64,000 nt of DNA from NCBI GenBank assembly GCA_029204225.1, contig CM055102.1, positions 36,760,585-36,824,584 of the forward strand, in the 5' to 3' direction. The notes under the pieces were generated by a model. That model was not told where the DNA came from and made no database searches. It worked only from the letters and a program-made list of their open reading frames with translations. Positions 36,401 through 42,798 of this stretch are shown piece by piece; position 1 is the stretch's first letter, and each line of letters starts with the position of its first letter. The translations under genes were made by a program, and so were the position numbers. This stretch comes from Diphasiastrum complanatum. Taxonomy: Eukaryota; Streptophyta; Lycopodiopsida; Lycopodiales; Lycopodiaceae.

Positions 36401-39400
36401 AAGCAAGCCAGCACTTTCTTTGCCAAAACGTTCCTACAGTAAATCTCCCCTCAGCGCGGAACAAAAGGAAAAAGCCAAGAAAGAAGGACTGTGTTTTTTC
36501 TGCCTTGGCAAACCCCGGTTCAAAGATTGTCCTCGACGCACGGGCAAAAAACTTCATACTCTACAGTCGTGTTAGGAAGGGGACAAGGATAAGGATATGT
36601 TGGATGATTTACTGAGTAGCAGTGATGACGACACTAAGCATGTTATGACCATTTCGGTGCGGAAAATTATTCCAAATCATAGAATCAATGAACCGTTAAC
36701 GGTTCAGTACGGTTATGAGAACCGTACCGTGAACTGTACAGTTCACAATCTTTTTTTGGGCATAACCGTATAAATCGTGAAATAATTAATTAATTAATTA
36801 ATTTTTTTTTTTCCCCACCCCCAAAAAGAGCTATGAGGGGTTTTGGGGGGAAAATTAAAATTAATAAATAATTAATTGATTTTTAGATGAATCGTACCAC
36901 GGTTCAAGGTACGGTTCCTGCCACGGGTCCCAGAACCCACGGTTCTGGGAACCGTGGCTTCTATGTTCCAAATGCACCAGTCCAGGGCACGAGACAGGTA
37001 TCAGTTTCCAGATAGTGAGCTGAAACGGATGAGGGCTGGAAGGTCGAGATGTTCTTGTATTACACGACACCGAATGGATGCTTGTCGTGGGTGCAGTGTT
37101 GAGTCAAGAAGGTAGACCATTAGCCTTTGAAAGTAAGAAATTGATGCCAGCGCAACAGAAATATCCCACACACAAGCATGAGCTATATGCGGTCATACAT
37201 GTGCTCAAGGTTTTTTTTTTGTGGCAACATTATCTGTATGTGCCGAATTTTATGTCACTCAGCTAGATTTGAAGGGCCACCAGGCTTGGTGGGCCAAGCT
37301 ATGCAGGAATTTCATTTGGAAATTCGCTTTGAAGAGGGAAGGAAAACGTGGTCGCTGATGCACTATCTCAAATATTGCATCAGATGAGCTTTATTGTAGT
37401 TGACAGTGATCTCATGGAGGAGATCAAGAGAGCATAGAGCGACACACATTGTCAGTGTGTGTGGCCTAATGCACGGAAGATAGTCGACCACGCAGAAGAG
37501 TTAGTCGAGGTTGTCGCTTCCGTAGAGGCACACACCAATACATATCTAACATACACCGTGAAGGAAGGTATGTTATTGAGAAACGAAAATGTTTTCGTGC
37601 CAAACGTGAAGGATCTTCGTCGTAAGATACTTCATGAATGCCATGATGGTCCCTGTGCAAAGGACCCGAGTATTAATAAGACTAGTGAGGTAGTCATAAG
37701 GCATTAACGATTGCGGCAAGACATCAGAAATTCTTGCAAGAAGGTGGGAAAGTATCTCCATGCATTTTATTTTTGGGCTATCCAAAACCCAGACAAGATT
37801 GAATTCCATTGTGGTAGTGGTAGATAGGTTTTCCAAGATGGCTCACTTCATCACAACAACCAAGAACGTCATAGCTCCGCAGGTTGTCGAGCTGTTTATC
37901 CAAAATGTCGTCAGGTTTCATGGAATTCCGAAGTCAATTGTGTTTGACAAGGATCCCAAGTTTACGGAAAAATTTTGGATGAAGGTGTTCGCCAGGCTGG
38001 GAACAAAGTTGAGGATGAGTAGCTCTGAGCATCCTTAGATGGATGGCCAGACAGAGCAAGTGAACCTGATCTTGGAAGATATGCTTAGGGCATATGTTAG
38101 TGGTACGCAAACATACTGAAGCATTTACCGCTATTGGAGTTGGCGTACAATCATAAGAGCCATGTGTCCACTAGATTGAGTCCATTTGAGCTCAATTATG
38201 GTTTCAAGCCGCTGAGTCCTGCAATCATAGGGATTCCGCATAAGGTACCTAGCGCTACAGAGTTTGACTCAGATGCAGCATAAACTAGAGATGGAACAAG
38301 ATACCTTGTCCAGGGTTATGGCTAGGGCAGAGAGTTATACTCGTGAAAATCGTACCTATTGGGAATTTGAGGAAGGAGATTGGGTGTATTTACTAGTCCC
38401 TTCGAAGACTATGCATAGGAAAGTGCACTAAGTTATTCATTAAGAAGGTTAGCCAAGTAGCTTATAAGCTACATCTACCTGTGGGATGCAAGGTGCATCC
38501 AGTGTTTCATGTTAGCAAACTTAAGAAATGTTTGCACGATGTGATAGCCTGGTGGAAGGTCTAGTATCTCTAGAGGAGAAAGACACCACAGGTTATGGGC
38601 CAGAGAGAGTCCTAGATTGGAGGGAGCAACGATTGAGGAATTGTCTCCTCCAGGAGTATCTAGTGGCTTGGAAAGGGCATCCTTTATCTGATGCTACCTG
38701 GGAGACTCGCCAAGCATTGCAAAAGTCTTACCTCGAGCTTGTCATCGAGGATCGATGACTTGCCAGAAGAGGGAAGGATTGTTAGATGCCAGTTGGGCTC
38801 TAATGTATTCCCGCACGACTAGTTACTAGGGGTTGAAGGCTTGGATGTCGGTAGGCGGAGTTATGACCGTATGGACCCTACTTGTCAGCAGCGGAGTTGC
38901 CTCTGCAGGATGAGCAGCTAGCCGGCAGTTAGCCGGGGTGACCGTTAGTGTCACAGGTCCATGACGGGGGCCACGGGGCATGGGGGTGGTGCCTCAAAGT
39001 CACGCACGAATTGTGGGTAGTGGATTTCATGGAACCATGGGGACTAATCACCCTTGCAAGGCAGCAATGTGTCCTAGGCCCAGAATAGTAATCAGATAGA
39101 CTCAAGACAAGGGCACCTACGGTTGGGTGGATCATTCTACACACCGACCATCAGAGTTTGGGAGCTCCTGGAGATTGGAGTGCAACAAAAACTATAAATA
39201 ACCGGAATAGGGAGTAAGAGTTGTCATGTTGCCCCTCCCACATAATCTAGGATCCCTTCCAATGTGATTCAATAGGTTTACTCATGAATATCTTGCAATT
39301 CAAACAGCATATGCAATATTCGGCCTAGTAGTTGTAAGGTAACTAGTAGTTGTAAGGTAAATCAAGCTTACCACTGACTAATGGTAGAGGGTCTCGTCTA

Positions 39401-39617
39401 CAAATGGAGTAGTATCGTACTTTGATGGCTTGTTGCTTGTGTCCATTGATGTGCTATTTGGCTTGCTATCTTGCTGAGTTCAGTTCATAGTATTTAGATA
39501 TGTTGTTTTCTTTTGCTACGATTTTGGAGACGTTTTCCTATGCTCCCACTGATACCACACACTTGACATGTATATTACTAGTATTGTATGCCTTTTGGCA
39601 TGGAAAAAACATTAAAA

Positions 39618-39673
<56 letters not shown>

Positions 39674-40521
39674 AAATCCTAACTCTCTCAACCCTAAATC
39701 CTAAGTGCCGACAAACCCTAAAGCTGGTTACACACTGAATCCTAAAAGGAGGAACTCCATAACTCTAAACCCAGCAAGCATGAACTCCTTGCTCACTGCA
39801 ACATGACTCGTTGTTCGGGAAGGGCTCCATGGCCGTTCAACTTCTCTAAATGGGGAACACTGAGAAGTGCAACGGGATGCCAGAAATGTCCCAATATGTT
39901 ATGGTCGTCCACTGCTGCTGGGGGAGGTTGATAGTCTCTAGAACTCAAATACCTGTTCATCAGTTGAGTCTTTTTTTTACTTCAATTAAGTACATGTACA
40001 GATTGCTTTATCTATAACAAATCTTTAGTCCTGCCAAAACTTACATCTAGACGATCCAGAAGGTTCTCCGTAACCAGATCGAGAAGTGGATCTCGCGTAC
40101 CCTTTAACCATGCTGCCCTGTCCCTCTAACTCAATGAGAAAAGACACAAAAAACTGAAATCAGTGTGACCGATTGTTCAAAGAAAAAATAAAAAAAAAGT
40201 GTACATAGATGTTCTTTATGACAGTTCGTGAAAGCTGACACGGTCTTCTCGGTCCGTAGCTAACTATAATAAGCTACAAAACTTGTGTGCATGTTCGGAT
40301 TCACAAATATGTTGCATTTGCCTATATATGTGACGGAATTTCCAAAAAGCAAAACGCTAGATTACATGCTTCCTCTTGAGAGAACGATCGAAAATATCCA
40401 CATTACGGTCCCCAACTTCGTCTAATCTGTCTCCTCCCGATGAGAATGCAACCAAGAACCTCCTTGCAAACTCCTCAATTCTTGTCACAACCCCGCTGCC
40501 TCTCCGAGCTGCAGCGATCAT
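6301..40521 (-). CDS. NDUFAF5: NDUFAF5 ortholog, mitochondrial complex I assembly factor (11 exons)
   Basis: Complete spliced gene on the minus strand. Coding exons are 40521-40366, 40125-40045, 32021-31943, 31752-31599, 21597-21528, 21093-21029, 19182-19104, 18408-18321, 7037-6973, 6615-6526 and 6435-6301. They total 1,062 nt, giving 353 residues plus TGA. Every intron starts GT and ends AG, and split codons rejoin correctly. The start ATG is the first in frame: a TAA lies two codons upstream. Residues 1-30 are Arg/Ala-rich with no acidic residue before position 16, as in a mitochondrial presequence. Residues 43-59 carry [10 protein letters not shown] then RDRAAWL, typical of the family. The Gly-rich motif (NLGGAV, near residue 90) lacks the usual DLGCG form. 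The C-terminus has DGTVPATFQ and KRRGSAT. Human NDUFAF5 hydroxylates an arginine of NDUFS7 early in complex I assembly; that role is inferred here by homology. Introns of 8.0, 10.0 and 11.3 kb are full of transposons. Confidence 0.93.
6526..6615 (-). CDS. NDUFAF5: NDUFAF5 exon 10
   Basis: 90 nt, phase 0 on both sides; codes [20 protein letters not shown] and then [10 protein letters not shown]. Donor GTCTCT, acceptor AACAG. Confidence 0.94.
6973..7037 (-). CDS. NDUFAF5: NDUFAF5 exon 9
   Basis: 65 nt; the first two bases complete an Ala codon. It then codes [20 protein letters not shown] and a final Gln. E-L-x-E-H-L-R-x-MG-(E/D)-(S/T)-NA is a family signature. Donor GTATCT. Confidence 0.93.
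7038..10330. other. NDUFAF5 intron 8, first part
   Basis: AT-rich intronic DNA with no recognised coding region. It contains a candidate MITE at 7486-8120. The 8.7-10.2 kb stretch resembles decayed LTR or untranslated retroelement sequence but has no identifiable domain. Confidence 0.5.
7486..8120. mobile_element. candidate MITE or foldback element
   Basis: Imperfect terminal inverted repeats: CAGAAC(T)n-AATTA at 7486-7508 matches the reverse complement of 8096-8120. No ORF between. A perfect inverted 9-mer (GGAACGTAC/GTACGTTCC) follows the right end at about 8132-8150. The poly-T content makes the match weak evidence. Confidence 0.35.
10338..10515. repeat. dispersed inverted repeat, left copy
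   Basis: About 175 bp that recurs in opposite orientation at 15292-15466, with shared stretches such as ACACAAAGCGATTCATT and GTGCGTATAGGAAAACTATC. It probably marks the untranslated or LTR part of the element that encodes the coiled-coil ORF. Confidence 0.8.
10481..11500 (-). pseudogene. unrecognised coiled-coil ORF, left arm of inverted duplication
   Basis: I do not recognise this protein. From the ATG at 11500 it reads 252 residues to a TGA near 10745. It then continues in frame past that codon (the other arm has AGA there) to a stop at 10481, about 340 residues in total. Residues 20-130 are Lys/Glu/Arg-rich with heptad-like spacing ([17 protein letters not shown]), so a coiled coil is likely. 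The C-terminal part has [26 protein letters not shown] and [17 protein letters not shown]. It is probably a structural ORF of a retroelement, given its duplicated state and flanking repeats, but no enzyme domain is present. It lies in intron 8 of NDUFAF5. Confidence 0.55.
11409..11631. repeat. 112-bp direct tandem duplication
   Basis: 11409-11520 and 11521-11631 are near-identical units, differing at AAG/CCG before TTGGTTGC. The second unit also forms one arm of the perfect palindrome. Confidence 0.93.
11521..11739. repeat. perfect 108-bp inverted repeat with 3-bp spacer
   Basis: 11521-11628 is the exact reverse complement of 11632-11739. The spacer is CGT (11629-11631). No mismatch was found over the 108 bp. 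Confidence 0.93.
11632..12634 (+). pseudogene. unrecognised coiled-coil ORF, right arm of inverted duplication
   Basis: Mirror copy of 10481-11520. It carries in-frame stops (a TAG near 11769 and another near 11873), a deletion in the linker, and otherwise the same segments: [14 protein letters not shown] and [19 protein letters not shown]. Differences from the left arm are a few percent, so the duplication is not brand new except at its centre. Confidence 0.6.
15292..15466. repeat. dispersed inverted repeat, right copy
   Basis: Reverse-complement counterpart of 10338-10515, about 90% identical by eye. Both copies lie in intron 8 of NDUFAF5. Confidence 0.8.
16693..16744. repeat. 26-bp tandem duplication
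   Basis: CTGTGGTCTGTAGACTCTGT plus CTTAAC, repeated twice without change. Confidence 0.9.
18321..18408 (-). CDS. NDUFAF5: NDUFAF5 exon 8
   Basis: 88 nt; codes [20 protein letters not shown], then DEYTVNYPS plus one base. The acceptor is TGCAG and the donor GTCTGT. The next exon is 11.3 kb away, beyond the largest intron of the gene. Confidence 0.94.
19104..19182 (-). CDS. NDUFAF5: NDUFAF5 exon 7
   Basis: 79 nt; codes [20 protein letters not shown] and then ISPLAQ, phase 0 at the donor GTGAGC. The run EREGG(V/I)SPR(I/V)SP is strongly conserved in this family. Confidence 0.94.
20405..20520 (+). mobile_element. partial LTR in NDUFAF5 intron 6
   Basis: Starts TGTCAGGGTACTGCC and shares about 110 bp with the minus-strand solo LTR at 34322-34618 (ATGGAGTTTGCCATGTGTCG and following). 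It abuts a gypsy integrase fragment. Confidence 0.7.
20516..20869 (+). pseudogene. gypsy integrase zinc-binding fragment
   Basis: The frame reads [38 protein letters not shown] and [14 protein letters not shown]. This is the H2C2 zinc-binding region and first core strand of a chromovirus-type gypsy integrase. The zinc-binding His pair is damaged. Truncated on both sides; lies in intron 6 of NDUFAF5. Confidence 0.9.
21029..21093 (-). CDS. NDUFAF5: NDUFAF5 exon 6
   Basis: 65 nt; codes [20 protein letters not shown] and then LR, with the Arg codon completed by exon 7. L-K-P-D-G-L-F matches the family. Acceptor AACAG, donor GTGGAT. Confidence 0.93.
21528..21597 (-). CDS. NDUFAF5: NDUFAF5 exon 5
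   Basis: 70 nt; codes [20 protein letters not shown] and the following MTQ. This is the S-x-LGLHW-x-NDLP signature of the family. The first base completes the glycine left open by exon 4. Donor GTGGTG, acceptor TGCAG. Confidence 0.94.
22039..22440 (-). pseudogene. gypsy integrase C-terminus and chromodomain fragment
   Basis: The minus strand reads, with frame breaks, [20 protein letters not shown] then [16 protein letters not shown] (the GPY/F module). A chromodomain-like [14 protein letters not shown]-x-EYLVVW follows. It probably belongs to the same gypsy copy as 28781-29330, now separated by the copia pair. Lies in intron 4 of NDUFAF5. Confidence 0.8.
23462..23764 (-). pseudogene. copia E1 RNase H C-terminus
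   Basis: Contains [36 protein letters not shown] and [10 protein letters not shown], the conserved end of copia RNase H. It is followed by the polypurine tract and LTR. Confidence 0.9.
23920..24831 (-). pseudogene. copia E1 reverse transcriptase
   Basis: A 303-residue uninterrupted stretch: [50 protein letters not shown] and the catalytic [10 protein letters not shown]. It reads to [12 protein letters not shown] and the first RNase H residues. It lacks its 5' portion and integrase, so it cannot act alone. Confidence 0.92.
25040..25661 (-). pseudogene. copia E1 protease and GAG-pre-integrase
   Basis: Protease motif [12 protein letters not shown] near 25600, then [17 protein letters not shown] in the GAG-pre-integrase near 25200, with a stop between. 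The segment 25107-25719 forms the loop between the two inverted arms. Confidence 0.88.
25783..26773 (+). pseudogene. copia E2 integrase
   Basis: Core begins [18 protein letters not shown] and [11 protein letters not shown]. The second acidic residue lies in LRCDGAGAF. After a frameshift come [10 protein letters not shown] in a shifted frame and [15 protein letters not shown]-terminal linker follows to 26773. Two frame breaks. Confidence 0.9.
26866..27660 (+). pseudogene. copia E2 reverse transcriptase
   Basis: Same protein family as E1: [39 protein letters not shown], then TAG in place of Trp, then [10 protein letters not shown] and [13 protein letters not shown]. One nonsense codon near 27143. 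Confidence 0.92.
27687..28229 (+). pseudogene. copia E2 RNase H
   Basis: Carries [59 protein letters not shown] and [11 protein letters not shown] one-base gain near 28120 shifts SEDMVADIF. Polypurine tract follows directly. Confidence 0.92.
28216..28780 (+). mobile_element. 3' LTR of copia E2
   Basis: Starts TGTTGAACTTATAAACC after the polypurine tract and ends GATTGTGACA. Internal palindrome-like CCCCCATGCACATGTGCATGGGGG (28379-28402) is shared with E1. Ends are TG...CA. Confidence 0.75.
28781..29330 (-). pseudogene. gypsy protease and RT N-terminus, interrupted by copia E2
   Basis: On the minus strand [20 protein letters not shown] (retropepsin active site) lies near 29240. [11 protein letters not shown] and [11 protein letters not shown] (start of gypsy RT) run up to 28786. 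The frame stops exactly at the copia LTR end. The C-terminal part of a gypsy pol is found on the other side at 22039-22440. Confidence 0.85.
29330..31598. other. NDUFAF5 intron 4, remainder
   Basis: No recognised coding region or domain. Unassigned single-copy-looking or heavily decayed repeat DNA. Confidence 0.5.
31599..31752 (-). CDS. NDUFAF5: NDUFAF5 exon 4
   Basis: 154 nt; codes [15 protein letters not shown] through [12 protein letters not shown]. It ends two bases into a Gly codon. It is separated from exon 5 by 10.0 kb of retrotransposon sequence. The run D-E-E-F-L-P is characteristic of plant and animal NDUFAF5. Confidence 0.93.
31943..32021 (-). CDS. NDUFAF5: NDUFAF5 exon 3 (degenerate SAM motif I)
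   Basis: Codes [16 protein letters not shown] and the following RGRG. It ends one base into a glycine codon completed by exon 4. Donor GTGAGT, acceptor ATAG. This region corresponds to the SAM-binding motif I of the methyltransferase fold. Confidence 0.92.
32022..33300. other. NDUFAF5 intron 2, distal part
   Basis: No gene seen. Contains a 47-bp tandem pair at 32325-32411 and unassigned DNA up to the non-LTR RT fragment at 33309. Confidence 0.5.
32325..32411. repeat. 47-bp tandem duplication
   Basis: CATGGTTAATGCCATTTCCT and the following TTAATAAGTGTCTAA-ATGCTAC occur twice, one base different in length. Confidence 0.9.
33309..33512 (+). pseudogene. non-LTR retrotransposon RT fragment
   Basis: [20 protein letters not shown], then [19 protein letters not shown] and IAKVRC. 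This matches the FVD(F/L)-x-KAFDT(V/I) motif and the following helices of LINE-type reverse transcriptase. The catalytic-strand Asp is kept, but D of KAFDT is changed to C. Only about 65 residues; in intron 2 of NDUFAF5. Confidence 0.8.
34014..34320 (-). pseudogene. copia RNase H fragment
   Basis: Minus frames read [13 protein letters not shown] near 34250, [27 protein letters not shown] and [10 protein letters not shown]. These are conserved blocks of copia RNase H. No RT or LTR of the same copy is adjacent; a solo LTR of another family abuts at 34322. Confidence 0.85.
34322..34618 (-). mobile_element. solo LTR, TGTTAGGG family
   Basis: Minus strand starts TGTTAGGGTATTGCG and ends GGGTCTGACA. 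It contains an AATAAAGTTTGAG polyadenylation-like signal. The first 115 bp match the partial LTR at 20405-20520. No target duplication is visible. Confidence 0.65.
34959..35430 (+). repeat. gypsy 5' LTR
   Basis: Begins TGTTAGATGCAAGTTGGG and ends GGAGTGCAACA (TGTT...AACA). 472 bp, about 60 bp longer than the 3' LTR because of an extra segment near 35020-35110. Confidence 0.88.
35433..35444 (+). promoter_or_regulatory. gypsy primer-binding site (initiator tRNA-Met)
   Basis: TGGTATCAGAGC, two bases after the LTR end. Confidence 0.92.
36090..36570 (+). pseudogene. gypsy gag with degraded zinc knuckle
   Basis: Shifted frames read [18 protein letters not shown] (retrotrans_gag) near 36165-36220 and [16 protein letters not shown] near 36489-36535. 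In the latter the CCHC pattern keeps C-x2-C and the last Cys but has lost the Gly-His. Confidence 0.8.
36672..36970. mobile_element. palindrome-rich foldback insert in gypsy
   Basis: Contains the perfect 16-mer palindrome GAACCGTTAACGGTTC, repeated ACCGT/ACGGT motifs on both strands, a poly-AT core (ATTAATTAATTAATTA near 36785), and a near-palindrome CCACGGTTCTGGGAACCGTGG near 36937. No coding capacity. It replaces the protease-RT region. Confidence 0.55.
37070..37260 (+). pseudogene. gypsy RNase H fragment
   Basis: [20 protein letters not shown] and [19 protein letters not shown] are the typical gypsy RNase H blocks; a frame break follows at the poly-T run. Confidence 0.88.
37459..38300 (+). 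pseudogene. gypsy integrase
   Basis: H2C2 region ([20 protein letters not shown], decayed), then [20 protein letters not shown] and [20 protein letters not shown] with the first two acidic residues. DGQTEQVN follows after an in-frame stop at 38038. Several further breaks. Confidence 0.88.
38340..38758 (+). pseudogene. gypsy integrase C-terminus with chromodomain
   Basis: [20 protein letters not shown]-type module in broken frame (38460-38525). Then [20 protein letters not shown] and [13 protein letters not shown], a chromodomain, which places the element among chromoviruses. Confidence 0.88.
38780..39187 (+). repeat. gypsy 3' LTR
   Basis: Begins TGTTAGATGCCAGTTGGG just after the purine tract AGAAGAGGGAAGGA and ends TGCAACA. 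About 90% like the 5' LTR outside its deletion. Confidence 0.88.
39619..39667. repeat. (CT)n microsatellite
   Basis: Uninterrupted CT run in NDUFAF5 intron 2, followed by two AACCCTAAATCCTAA-type units. Confidence 0.97.
40045..40125 (-). CDS. NDUFAF5: NDUFAF5 exon 2
   Basis: 81 nt, phase 0 on both sides, residues 53-79. It starts RDRAAWL and ends [12 protein letters not shown] stop sits in frame at the intron side of the acceptor, so the AG used is well defined. The donor is GTAAGT. Confidence 0.92.
40366..40521 (-). CDS. NDUFAF5: NDUFAF5 exon 1 (start codon, presequence)
   Basis: Codes residues 1-52, beginning [10 protein letters not shown] and ending FDRSLKRKH. The donor is GTAATC directly after the CAT codon. 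An in-frame TAA two codons upstream fixes this ATG as the first possible start. The basic, Ser/Ala-rich first 30 residues fit a mitochondrial targeting peptide. Confidence 0.9.
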
Positions 40522-40656
40522 CCTTTAGACGTTGTTATAGCTTCCGGAGCTGCTTCTGTTAAAACACTTTACAAAGAGCGATGACAGAAACAGACACCAG
40601 AATGCTAATAAACATGTGGGTCGGGCATCATCGGGAATTCGGGATTTGCTGGACCA

Positions 40657-40693
<37 letters not shown>

Positions 40694-40740
40694 TGTGTGT
40701 GCATGGGCACTGGGCGGGGCATATATGACATGTAAGGAAC
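40522..40740 (-). promoter_or_regulatory. NDUFAF5 5' flank with (AC)n tract
   Basis: A (GT)n run on the plus strand (40660-40690, with a second short run to 40700) reads (AC)n on the coding strand about 140 bp upstream of the ATG. No clear TATA box was found. The promoter is inferred by position only. Confidence 0.45.
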
Positions 40741-42230
40741 AATTATTGTGAATGCATGTGGAATCTAGATGATGGTTTTTTTTGGCCATTGCATTGCTTT
40801 GCAAGGAGGACTAAGCATTCATTTACTATTCATTCTAAACTTTGATGTGCTTTTGTTTGGGTTTTAATTCATAGAACACAAATAAATGTTTCTTATTTTT
40901 ATTTTCAAGTTTTGTGAGTTGGACACGTGTTTTTTAGGGGGGTAATTTGGTTTTTTTTTTTTGGCTGCCTACTGGTTTCTCGTTTTTTTTGGTTCTTTTT
41001 TATTATTATTGTTTTGTTTGTTTTTTCTATTCAATATTTACATGTCCTTTTGGACCCGTACTCATTATTGGGAGCTTCAGAAGTCGGCGGGTATTTCTTG
41101 GTCTCTATCCGTCACGTTTCTTCCTATTTTGAAGACCTTTGCTATCGCTGCATGTCGTTGTAGCGCAGGCATCCCAAAGGGAGCCGGGAACCACGACTTA
41201 GCTTCCCAATCTTTATACTCTTCCAAACCCACTTAACATACACGCAGCTAACTTGCCAATGACGATTAGACTTAACCAACTTGAAGTTCCGAAACCAACA
41301 TTGAGATCCAACCTGGCGCCATGCCAGATCGGGGGTCCCGATGTGGGTGACTTCCCTCCAAGCAAGCCGCCCAACATACATCAAACTTGACCAACTCAAA
41401 GCTTAGTTACAAATGAGTAACATCCATTCCAAGCAAGCGGTCTGACCTACATCAGACTTAACCAACTGAAAGCTTCGTCACGAGCGCTGGAAACCAACCT
41501 GGCACCACGCCAGACTGGACAGCCATAAACAGGTAACTTCCACCCAAGCAAGTCATCCAACTCAGCTGACAGGTTAGAGCCCGTTCCCCAAGAGCTTAAC
41601 CCATTCACGTTCATGCAAGGAACACTCAGAACCACAAGTCGTGACAGATATAAACCCTAAACCAGTTCCTGGACCGAATGGTCCCGACAGCATACCGTTG
41701 GCGCCACGGACTGAATGGTCCCGACGGCATACCGCTGGCGTCCCGGGATACGACCCTCAGCTATGTGTCAGATCAAAAAGTTTGAAGCAGCCTTACAACT
41801 GGAACACTGAAACCCAGAAGGTAATCAGAGTCAGTTTGAGAAAAATTTCATTTTATTATTGAATCTGAGAAGGTTACATTTCAAGTATGTGACCGACCCT
41901 AGTCTCCGGGGCACTGGCATGCCATGGCGGGCGCCTAGACAACATTCCAGCAAGGGAGGCTGAGACTTGGTTGGAGCTCGCCCTGAGTCACAACCCGCAC
42001 TCCCCTATAGTATTGGTGGGATTCGCCACCTCCCCTCATACCAAGTGCTCTGCCCAGGCTGGTAAAGCACGTTTTCTCTCTCTAAAATTTTCTCTCTCTA
42101 GAAAGTCATTTTCTCTCTCTAGAATTTATTGATCCCCAGGCTTTCTTTAATCATGCCTAGATCGTGTGAGGTCATTGCACATCGATCTGAACTCTCTAGA
42201 CTTCGCTAGAACCGATCAAAGATTTTCAGC
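40741..42230. other. intergenic region and putative gypsy LTR
   Basis: T-rich low-complexity DNA at 40940-41030. From about 41160 the sequence has diverged internal duplications (e.g. CAACCTGGCGCCATGCCAGA and a 36-bp near-repeat at 41671-41742) and ends before a TGGCGCC primer-site-like motif at 42241. This could be the 5' LTR of the gypsy element at 42.8 kb, but no second LTR was found. Confidence 0.4.
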
Positions 42231-42798
42231 CATAGGAACTTGGCGCCAGCTGGATTCTGGTCACAGTGGCACCGGTGGCGCCGGGATCAGCAGGGGCGCT
42301 GCTGGCGTCGGGGACAGTACTGGCGCAGGTGGCGCCGAAAGTATGGCTTGTAAAGGTAACTTTACAACAGTCGTGCTCTTTGCTCTCATATGGATTTTTG
42401 TTTCGGCTTCTTGTTGTCTGCGAAATGTCTAGATTCCGCCGCACTGTCTGCTGGAGATGCACGACATTGTACATTATGAACAAGTTTTTCAATCATTTTC
42501 ATTCTTCTGTTTCAATCTCCTTGTTTCAAATCGCATAGAGTCAATCTGGATTGCTGCGGCTATATTGGTGTGTTCCAATTGCTCCCCGAAAATGAGCAAT
42601 CCCTATAGAGACTTGAAGTATTTTCTGACCTCTTGCAAGCTCAACTAACCATGTCGTTCCATAGCGCAATAAAATCCTTCACTGGACTTCAACGTTATAT
42701 CCATCGTAGTTTTCAGCTGCCTACTATTCATGATGACCTGTGAAAAACAGAAGAGATTCCTGAAATTTTTCAAATTCCTATGAATCTGCTAAATATAG

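Larger units (their letters stand above)
34959..39187 (+). mobile_element. gypsy chromovirus with both LTRs, RT deleted
   Basis: Direct LTRs at 34959-35430 and 38780-39187, primer-binding site at 35433, gag, RNase H, integrase and chromodomain in the normal order, and a polypurine tract before the 3' LTR. Protease and most of RT are missing; their place is taken by a 300-bp palindrome-rich segment. The flanking 5-mers (AGAAT and AAAAC) do not match. Fills half of NDUFAF5 intron 2. Confidence 0.9.

Noticed and set aside
39668-39715. Interstitial telomere array (CCCTAAA)n
   Set aside because: Only two or three degenerate AACCCTAAATCCTAA units next to a CT microsatellite; too short and irregular.
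40927-41236. Phe-rich overlapping ORFs that could be a membrane protein
   Set aside because: They come from T-rich low-complexity DNA; three frames are open at once and none has a conserved motif.
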